The notes under the pieces: model-generated
The model's input: the letters and a program-made list of their open reading frames with translations, nothing else
Database searches by the model: none
What the model was told of the DNA's origin: nothing
Position numbers and translations under genes: made by a program
In this document: positions 1 through 5,049 of the stretch, piece after piece
How the letters are laid out: the number at the start of each line of letters is the position of its first letter
Numbering within the stretch: position 1 is the stretch's first letter
Source: Sphingomonadales bacterium UBA7473
GTDB lineage: Bacteria; Pseudomonadota; Alphaproteobacteria; Sphingomonadales; Sphingomonadaceae
Length of the DNA: 5,049 nucleotides
NCBI GenBank assembly: GCA_002478575.1
Contig: DLOX01000005.1
Location: 22,418 to 27,466, forward strand
Direction: 5' to 3'

Positions 1-1376
1 CTAAGATTGATGCGACCAACTCGCCCGTCGACGGTGTAGCCAAGATAGGCAACATCATAGTCGCGACCCCTAAGGGTGCCGAGCAGAGCGGGGCGAACAG
101 GAAAGCCATTGTCGTCAATCTGAACTTCATTGCCTTCGCGATTGACATTGACCGTCGCTGAGATTTGGCTCGTTAGTCCAACGAACGGGAAATCCTGCCG
201 ATAAAGATTGGCAAAGAATACCCAATCGTCGCGCGGCCGCTGAACGACGCTGTTAAGGCCGCTGTTCGTGTCTTTCTCCAACCGCCAAAACAGCCCCAGG
301 TTATACTGCACGCGGTTATTGTCTCGGTTGCCGAAGAAGCGCACCCCAAGCTGCTGATCATTGAACAGAAAGCCTCGGAAGTCCGCCTGAAATGGCTGAA
401 TGCCAACGCGCACGGAATCGAAATCATATCGGTCCGAAACGTTCCGGATATGATAGTCGATGAACAATTCTTGCACACCGAGGAAATGGTCAAAGCGGTG
501 GCTCTTCTTGGACGGCAAAACCGACAAGACCCGCCGTTCCGGCACATCGACATAGTTGCCTTGGAGCGCCAGAAGCACCCGATATTCAACATCTGGCGGC
601 TTGAACGCTGTTGAGCCCTTGAACAAAGATCCGCCAAAAATGAACGTCTGAGCCGCCACAATTGACTTGCTGCGGCCGAACACGTCGACACTGCCCGGGC
701 GTTCGGTTGTCTGGTTGCCGACAGGAATGGGGAACGTCCGCGGTTCGAAAACCGTGTCTGAGACGCCAGTGAGCGCAAGGAACCAATCTTCTCCCTTTAG
801 ACCAAGCAGTTTTGGCGTCTTACATTTGGGCAGGCCTTCGCGCGCGCGCCGCTCTTGCTCTTCCTCGCTTGGAATGCAGATCGGCCGGTCGCCTTTGTAA
901 GTGTTCTGATTGTAAGGATCGAGGAAGCGCTCCTTGCGGACAAGCTTCAACGCTTCGGACAAGCGCCAACGATCTGGGACCGGAAACTCCGGATCGGTCG
1001 GAAAAGCCTCAGGCGGTGGTGCGCGGACGGCACCGATATTCTCCTGCCGGACAGGATCGGGCAAGCCTTCCTGTTCCCCGGGGCGACGGCGGCCATCGAT
1101 CAAGGCTTCGTCGGCGGTAAGGTTCGTGTCTTCGGTTAGCAGTTTGGGGTCAGCATTGGTGTCGACGACGACGGGCGGCTCGACCGGAGTTGGCTGCTTC
1201 TTGCTGCTTTCGTCTTCCTCGTCTGGCCCGCCTACGCCGCCGGACGCTTCGACATATTCCTCTGCAAACAGCTGGAGATGCGTTTCAACCGCCTGATCAT
1301 CCGCACCGTTCTGACGCAGCGTTTCAGCTTCCCCTGAAAAGGCCGCAAGCAGCGTGAGAAAAGGCGTGGTTGGCAT
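1..1376 (-). CDS. Putative outer-membrane β-barrel protein, C-terminus beyond window
   Basis: An open frame of 458 codons runs off the left edge, so the C-terminus is missing. Residues 1-18 hold a short hydrophobic stretch (FLTLLAAF) that could be a weak signal peptide, although it has no basic n-region. Residues about 40-135 are acidic, Pro-rich and probably disordered. Cys167 and Cys185 could form a disulfide. From about residue 197 onward the sequence alternates polar and hydrophobic/aromatic residues with Gly/Asp/Asn turns (for example GIQPFQADFRGFLFND at 325-340, then RFFGNRDNNRVQYNLGLFWR at 346-365 and a KDTNSGLN turn). This is typical of transmembrane β-strands in an outer-membrane barrel. 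I recall similar uncharacterised proteins beside multiheme cytochromes in other proteobacteria, but cannot check this here. The ATG at 1376 overlaps the upstream stop (TAATG) and has AGGGG five bases before it, which supports this start and translational coupling. Barrel assignment is moderate; exact function is unknown. Confidence 0.72.
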   Translation of the reverse strand, partial: MPTTPFLTLLAAFSGEAETLRQNGADDQAVETHLQLFAEEYVEASGGVGGPDEEDESSKKQPTPVEPPVVVDTNADPKLLTEDTNLTADEALIDGRRRPGEQEGLPDPVRQENIGAVRAPPPEAFPTDPEFPVPDRWRLSEALKLVRKERFLDPYNQNTYKGDRPICIPSEEEQERRAREGLPKCKTPKLLGLKGEDWFLALTGVSDTVFEPRTFPIPVGNQTTERPGSVDVFGRSKSIVAAQTFIFGGSLFKGSTAFKPPDVEYRVLLALQGNYVDVPERRVLSVLPSKKSHRFDHFLGVQELFIDYHIRNVSDRYDFDSVRVGIQPFQADFRGFLFNDQQLGVRFFGNRDNNRVQYNLGLFWRLEKDTNSGLNSVVQRPRDDWVFFANLYRQDFPFVGLTSQISATVNVNREGNEVQIDDNGFPVRPALLGTLRGRDYDVAYLGYTVDGRVGRINL

Positions 1377-3337
1377 TACCGCCCCTGGCACACATTTTGT
1401 TCGGCCGTATCCAGGAACGGCGCAAACGGGCAGCTGACATAGCGGAGACGAACATTGGCACCATCGGCCAGGCGAACGACCAGATTGTCGGATCGGATTG
1501 CGCTTGGGGCATTCCCAATTCCGCCGACCCGGGCACCTGCATTATGCGTGCCAAGGAAAGAGATCATATCATCCTGATCAATCCCATCGCCAGATACGCC
1601 AATCGCTCCCACCAATGTCGATCCACGATAGACGGGCACGCCTCCGGGGAAGATTTGCAAGCCGTTTTGCGTGCGGTTCTGGCCTGGCGCCGCATCTGGC
1701 GTCTGGGTGCAGCGCGCTGGCGTGTCATTGGCGCTGATGCCAAGCACGAAGCTCACATGTTCGCCGAGATTTTGAATGACCATCGCCGACTGCAGGCCAG
1801 TCGAGAAAGGGTTGAAGTCCAAGATGTTGCGCGAGAAGGGGCCTTTTGGTCGACCAACTTCACCATCAGGGAAATAGGGGCGAGAGACGTTGCCAATTGC
1901 ACGATCGGCCCAAGCGGTTTGACCGGTAAGGATGTTGTTATCGTTGAAGAAGGTTCGAGCTGCAACCAACATGCCGCGCACATCTGCGCTAGGGTTTGCT
2001 TGCAATTGTGCCGCAGCTTGCGGGTTTGAGAAAAAGCCAACGGTCCGTGCCTTTTGGAGGGACACATCGGTGCCAAAGATCGGCGCGTCAGGAGAACGGA
2101 CAACACCAAGCACCGCACCGAAACTGTCGACCAGACTGATTGTGACCTGAGCGCGGCTATCCAGCGGACGGCGGATTTGCGCCCGTGCCCGCGTCATGAT
2201 CAGGAAGGCCTCTTCGAGAATTGCCCGAGACTCGGCGGCAGACAGAGGTTGAGTAACGGCTGCTCCATCCGTGCCAGCCCGAATCGGGAAGCGGCTATTG
2301 CCCGACCCATCGGTCAAGATGAAGGCATCGCGGTTCGAAAATTCCGCAGCTGTCGCCGCGCGATAGCCTGATGCTTCTGAACCATAAGCAGCGCCTGCGA
2401 TGATTGATCCGGCCGTATAGCCGCGCACAGCCACAAGGCTGCCAAGCGAGCCATTGATGCTTGCAAAGCTTGGTGCCGTGCCGCCGCGCAGTCCTGCGGT
2501 TGTCGCGTCGCTGAACCGAAGGAGCGTACCGTCGACCGAAATCCGGTCCGCCCGAATATCGACCGGCGCGTCAAAGCCAACCGTTCCCGCGAGCGCGATA
2601 AATTCTTCATCCTCATTGTCGACGTCAAGGATATTGGCATCAAAGCCATAATTGCCATCGCCCATCACGCCAATGCCGCCAACAAGGACGCCATTTTTGT
2701 AGAGCGGCAGGCCGCCCGCATCAGCCGACAAACCAAGCGGTGTTCGCTTTGGACCGATCATCGCCGCTGATCCGCCAGCGCCGAACCGCGTCACAAGGTC
2801 TGAGCAGGGGAGCGAGCTAAACTGCACGCCGTAAAGCGGTCCGCTTTCCAGTCCCGCCGTGGTTGGCGCGGGTGGGAAATGCTCTTGGACGATTTGGCTT
2901 GCGGTTCGGGTTGAGAAGGCATTGCCTGCGCTTGAGAGATAGGCGCCTGTTACGGCCTTGGCGATGGCACCGGCACCGGCCGGAATGAAGGACAGGCCTT
3001 GAACATCGAAGTTGATGCCGCTCTTGGGCGAAGGCACCGCAAGCGTTGCGCGGGCACCATTCATGTTGAATACGCCCAGCACGTTGCCGACCCGGTCCGT
3101 CACGGCAATCACCGATGGCAGTGATCGGGCGCGTGCCTCATTCGCCGCTTGAGCAATAATCTGCTCAACCTCAGTGGTCGACAATGCAACCTGCGGTGGG
3201 ACGGCGTAAGCGGCTGTTGGCGTCGGTGGTGGGGGGGGAGGCGTCACAACGGGGCTTGTGCTGCCCCCTCCGCCGCCACAGCCGGAAAGGGCCAAAGCAA
3301 AGGCCGAAACGATACCCAGAGCTTGCTTTGCTCGCAT
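1376..3337 (-). CDS. Outer-membrane lipoprotein with two GlcG/HbpS-type heme-binding-family domains
   Basis: A complete 653-residue protein. The N-terminus (MRAKQALG, hydrophobic core, then LSGC with Cys20) is a lipoprotein signal peptide. Residues after Cys20 are Gly, not Asp, which favours sorting to the outer membrane. A Gly run (21-25) and a Pro-rich tether (about 33-41) follow. Two copies of a GlcG/HbpS (DUF336) fold are visible. Copy 1 has a helix at 53-72, IAVTDRVGNVLGVF at 77-90, and GGLPLYKNGVLVGGIGVMGDG at 208-228. Copy 2 has a helix at 365-390, ISLVDSFGAVLGVV at 400-413, and GGVPVYRGSTLVGAIGVSGDG at 565-585. Both copies carry long inserts compared with the usual single domain of about 140 residues. 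Family members include heme-binding HbpS of Streptomyces and GlcG, whose role is unclear, so heme binding here is inferred. Cysteines at 178, 543, 636 and 650 may form disulfides. The start lies one base after the cytochrome stop; GAGG (3351-3354) sits 13 bases upstream, farther than ideal. It is clearly co-transcribed with its neighbours. Confidence 0.88.
   Translation of the reverse strand: MRAKQALGIVSAFALALSGCGGGGGSTSPVVTPPPPPPTPTAAYAVPPQVALSTTEVEQIIAQAANEARARSLPSVIAVTDRVGNVLGVFNMNGARATLAVPSPKSGINFDVQGLSFIPAGAGAIAKAVTGAYLSSAGNAFSTRTASQIVQEHFPPAPTTAGLESGPLYGVQFSSLPCSDLVTRFGAGGSAAMIGPKRTPLGLSADAGGLPLYKNGVLVGGIGVMGDGNYGFDANILDVDNEDEEFIALAGTVGFDAPVDIRADRISVDGTLLRFSDATTAGLRGGTAPSFASINGSLGSLVAVRGYTAGSIIAGAAYGSEASGYRAATAAEFSNRDAFILTDGSGNSRFPIRAGTDGAAVTQPLSAAESRAILEEAFLIMTRARAQIRRPLDSRAQVTISLVDSFGAVLGVVRSPDAPIFGTDVSLQKARTVGFFSNPQAAAQLQANPSADVRGMLVAARTFFNDNNILTGQTAWADRAIGNVSRPYFPDGEVGRPKGPFSRNILDFNPFSTGLQSAMVIQNLGEHVSFVLGISANDTPARCTQTPDAAPGQNRTQNGLQIFPGGVPVYRGSTLVGAIGVSGDGIDQDDMISFLGTHNAGARVGGIGNAPSAIRSDNLVVRLADGANVRLRYVSCPFAPFLDTAEQNVCQGR
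1382..1386 (-). promoter_or_regulatory. Ribosome binding site of the barrel gene
   Basis: AGGGG on the minus strand lies 5 bases before the ATG at 1376, inside the last codons of the lipoprotein gene. It decides the start in favour of the ATG that overlaps the upstream stop. An in-frame GTG at 1391 lies upstream of this site and is less likely. Confidence 0.55.
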
Positions 3338-3338
3338 C

Positions 3339-4781
3339 TTAACGCAACGTCCTCACTGATCGGATGGCAGAGCCCAAAGCCCGACGGAACTCATAGGGCT
3401 TATAGTCATTGGGATCGCGAACCGCAGCATAGGCCCGGTTTATTTCGCCACGGATGGCGGTCGCTGATCCCGCAGCCACTTGGCCAGAATTCACGAGCGA
3501 GTTGAGCAAAGTGTCCACCGCCATCACTGCTTGCACGCTGCCTTCATAATCGGTGAAGCGCGATGTTATGGCTTCGCTTGCGATGATGTCCATCATGGCA
3601 AAGGTTTGGGCGCGAGAGAAGGCCGTGCCGCCGAACGCTGTGCTCAGAGCCATTGCTGAATTGCGAAGACGGCCAGCCGCAGCAACGGCGCTGCCCCGAT
3701 CTCTGCCAATCGCAGCATGAAAGGCTTTGCTATCCGATTCAAATTTGGCGGCCATGCTGGGGGCTGCGACCTTTGCCGCTGCGCTTAGCATGATCATATT
3801 TTCATCATTATAGGGCGCCATGCCAACAGGGATCGGGCGGCCGGGATTGTCTACGACTGTCTGATTAAATTTGGGACTGTCAAAGATGCGGCGATGGCAG
3901 CTGTGGCAATCGAAGAAGTAAAATTCGGGGAAAGCGCCTTCCGTGCCAAGACCTGGGTTCGAATAAAGGGCGAGCGAGCGCTCAACTGCCATGGCTTGGC
4001 CAACGGCCCAAGTCTTGACCCCACTCGGGCGGCCTTTGCGCGAGAAATAGTCAGCATCTTCATTGTGATGCTGTTGAAGCGTCGAGAACAGATCTAGCTC
4101 AAAGGAAATGCGGGGATGTCCCGCAGCCATGATGCGATGTGTGACGAATTGGCCACCATCTGCCGAACCAAAATGGCAATCGAGGCAAACGCTGGCTTTA
4201 ACGGCTGGCCGATCAAGCGGCACCAATCCGCCTGCTAGACTTGCAGCGCGGTTGCCAGACTTATGGGGTTCGATCCAATTGACGGATCCGCCATGGCAAG
4301 CTTCACAACCGACGCCATCGCTTTGCTGAAAGCGTGGGCCTCTGGATGCTGCATTGTCGCTGTGACAGCCAAGGCACATGGGCGCCGACGCTGCGTCACC
4401 AATCCCTAAGCGTTTCGCGATTTGATCGCTGCGGGGTTCGGATAGGATGGCGAAGGCTCGGCTATGAGCGCCGCCGGGGCTGGATGCTTCTTGCCAGCGC
4501 ATGATTTCATCTTGGCGTACGATCTTGCCATCCGCTTCCGACCGGCCATGGCAGGTGGACCCGCTGCAGGATGCTACGCCCAAATGGGTTTTGTCGCCTG
4601 GCAGGGCGGCTTGAGCAGCCTTTTCTCCACCGCTCAACCCAATCAGGATCGCCCCCAGAGCCAAGGTGAAACAGAGCATAGCCGCCGCAATCCCGCTGCG
4701 CCATTGGCTTGCTGCTTGAACAATCGATCTAAGCACCGCTTTCCCTAACCCCAAGCGCCGGAGGACTCTCCGCATACCCAT
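3339..4781 (-). CDS. Exported pentaheme c-type cytochrome, cytochrome c554-like
   Basis: A 480-residue protein. A basic N-terminus and a hydrophobic segment (about 31-50), followed by AQA at 56-58, form a signal peptide or N-terminal membrane anchor, so the heme domain should be periplasmic or at the outer membrane. Five heme-attachment motifs are visible: C72-X4-C77-H78, C136-LG-C139-H140, C159-EA-C162-H163, C199-LD-C202-H203 and C292-HS-C295-H296. Candidate distal ligands are His66, 106, 173, 215, 222, 238, 239 and 355, enough for bis-histidine hemes. The opening HLGVASCSGSTCHGR and the later AAGHPRISFELD resemble multiheme cytochromes of the c554 group. Residues about 330-480 are Ala-rich, probably helical, and carry no heme motif. 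The likely role is electron transfer; partner and substrate are unknown. It is the first gene of the apparent three-gene operon. The start is uncertain: ATG 4781 has only a distant AGGG (14-base spacer), whereas GTG 4736 has AGGG with a 6-base spacer and leaves a more compact signal peptide. Confidence 0.9.
   Translation of the reverse strand: MGMRRVLRRLGLGKAVLRSIVQAASQWRSGIAAAMLCFTLALGAILIGLSGGEKAAQAALPGDKTHLGVASCSGSTCHGRSEADGKIVRQDEIMRWQEASSPGGAHSRAFAILSEPRSDQIAKRLGIGDAASAPMCLGCHSDNAASRGPRFQQSDGVGCEACHGGSVNWIEPHKSGNRAASLAGGLVPLDRPAVKASVCLDCHFGSADGGQFVTHRIMAAGHPRISFELDLFSTLQQHHNEDADYFSRKGRPSGVKTWAVGQAMAVERSLALYSNPGLGTEGAFPEFYFFDCHSCHRRIFDSPKFNQTVVDNPGRPIPVGMAPYNDENMIMLSAAAKVAAPSMAAKFESDSKAFHAAIGRDRGSAVAAAGRLRNSAMALSTAFGGTAFSRAQTFAMMDIIASEAITSRFTDYEGSVQAVMAVDTLLNSLVNSGQVAAGSATAIRGEINRAYAAVRDPNDYKPYEFRRALGSAIRSVRTLR
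4734..4746 (-). promoter_or_regulatory. Alternative start site (AGGG + GTG) of the cytochrome gene
   Basis: Minus-strand AGGG at 4746-4743 lies 6 bases before an in-frame GTG at 4736-4734 (Val16 of the longer form). Starting there gives a 465-residue protein whose N-terminus (LRSIVQAASQWRSG then the hydrophobic core) still works as an export signal. The upstream ATG pair at 4781 and 4775 lacks a well-placed ribosome binding site. The choice between them cannot be settled from sequence alone. Confidence 0.35.
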
Positions 4782-4809
4782 TTGTGCGATGCAACCCTGT
4801 GTTTTTTCT

Positions 4810-4836
4810 CACTTTGTATGCGATTTGCACGAAGTG
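4810..4836. promoter_or_regulatory. Imperfect dyad overlapping the candidate promoter (possible operator)
   Basis: On the plus strand CACTT, then TGC, then a GATTT centre, then GCA and AAGTG form an interrupted inverted repeat. The two half-sites differ in length by two bases, so symmetry is imperfect. The dyad covers the -10 and touches the -35 element, where a repressor site would be expected. No known regulator consensus is recognised, and it is not followed by a T tract, so a terminator is unlikely. Confidence 0.2.
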
Positions 4837-4840
4837 GCAA
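4813..4840 (-). promoter_or_regulatory. Candidate sigma70-type promoter for the cytochrome operon
   Basis: On the minus strand TTGCCA (4840-4835, five of six matches to TTGACA) is followed after 16 bases by TACAAA (4818-4813, four of six matches to TATAAT). It lies in the only sizeable intergenic gap (4782-4850), just ahead of the first operon gene, where a promoter is expected. A motif this loose can arise by chance, so the call rests largely on position. Confidence 0.35.
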
Positions 4841-4850
4841 CCGCGTTTTT

Positions 4851-5049
4851 TCAGTTTCTGCGCCGGATGACAAGATTTCTTATCTCGGTCATATCTTCCA
4901 TCGCAAAACGAACGCCTTCGCGACCAAGCCCGGAGTCTTTGACGCCTCCATAGGGCATATTGTCGACGCGGTAACTGGGCACATCATTGATGACGACACC
5001 GCCGACATCCAGATGATCCCAAGCGTTCAAAGTCTTGAAAATGTCGCGC
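4851..5049 (-). CDS. NAD(P)-dependent aldehyde dehydrogenase, C-terminal fragment
   Basis: Only the last 65 residues are inside the window; the gene continues past the right edge, and the catalytic Cys and Glu lie outside. The visible part carries the family's C-terminal signature: GGVVINDVPSYRVDNMPYGG, followed by VKDSGLGREGVRFAMEDMTE, ending IRNLVIRRRRN-like with a basic tail and TGA at 4853-4851. In aldehyde dehydrogenases this segment forms part of the substrate pocket and the oligomerisation strand. The NDVPxxRVDxMPYGGVKDSG form is common in the lactaldehyde / phosphonoacetaldehyde / non-phosphorylating glyceraldehyde-3-phosphate dehydrogenase branch, but the substrate cannot be assigned from this fragment. 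The enzyme is cytosolic. It is separated from the cytochrome operon by 69 bases on the same strand and probably belongs to a different unit, although read-through is possible because no strong terminator is seen. Confidence 0.9.
   Translation of the reverse strand, partial: RDIFKTLNAWDHLDVGGVVINDVPSYRVDNMPYGGVKDSGLGREGVRFAMEDMTEIRNLVIRRRN

Noticed and set aside
173..778. A 201-codon minus-strand open frame in another frame of the barrel gene
   Set aside because: Its translation is Ser/Arg/Cys-rich low-quality sequence, while the overlapping frame gives coherent β-strand patterns and runs through the whole 1-1376 region.
1370..2029. A 219-codon plus-strand open frame opposite the lipoprotein gene
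   Set aside because: It lies wholly antisense to conserved domain 2 of the lipoprotein, has no recognisable domain or ribosome binding site, and is explained by GC-rich codon bias.
1..4781. Direct homology to MtrCAB-type decaheme conduits
   Set aside because: The cytochrome has five, not ten, heme motifs, the lipoprotein has no CXXCH, and the barrel part shows no N-terminal CXXC as in MtrB. Only the general plan is shared.
4782..4850. Rho-independent terminator after the aldehyde dehydrogenase
   Set aside because: No stable GC-rich hairpin followed by a T run in the minus-strand direction; the A runs there are on the wrong strand for this gene.
1..5049. RNA genes, CRISPR arrays, insertion sequences
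   Set aside because: No tRNA-like folds, regularly spaced repeats, transposase motifs or terminal inverted repeats were seen, and coding density leaves little room.

Overview
The window (5,049 bases, moderately GC-rich) reads as a Gram-negative chromosome segment. An outer-membrane-type lipoprotein, a β-barrel-like protein and a multiheme c-type cytochrome lie together, so the host has an outer membrane and a cytochrome c maturation system. Protein style suggests an alphaproteobacterium, perhaps a sphingomonad; this is inferred from overall look only. All four genes lie on the minus strand, and there is almost no non-coding DNA.

Layout in transcription order (right to left). (1) 5049-4851: the last 65 residues of an NAD(P)-dependent aldehyde dehydrogenase, cut by the window edge. 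(2) 4850-4782: a 69-base gap, the only intergenic space of note, with a plausible sigma70-type promoter and an imperfect dyad over it. (3) 4781-3339: an exported multiheme cytochrome with five heme-attachment motifs (one CX4CH, four CXXCH), like the cytochrome c554 group. (4) 3337-1376: a 653-residue lipoprotein with a clear lipobox, a Gly/Pro-rich tether and two GlcG/HbpS-type (heme-binding family) domains. (5) 1376-1: the first 458 residues of a protein with an acidic/proline-rich N-terminal region followed by sequence that looks like an outer-membrane β-barrel; it runs off the left edge.

Genes 3-5 are almost certainly one operon: 1 base separates the cytochrome from the lipoprotein, and the lipoprotein stop overlaps the barrel start (TAATG). 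The set 'exported multiheme cytochrome + lipoprotein of a heme-binding family + outer-membrane barrel' has the parts list of an outer-membrane redox or heme-handling complex. It resembles in plan, but not visibly in sequence, the porin-cytochrome conduits (MtrCAB type). This is the most interesting content of the window. The function of the set is inference: no substrate can be read from the sequence. The aldehyde dehydrogenase is probably a separate unit.
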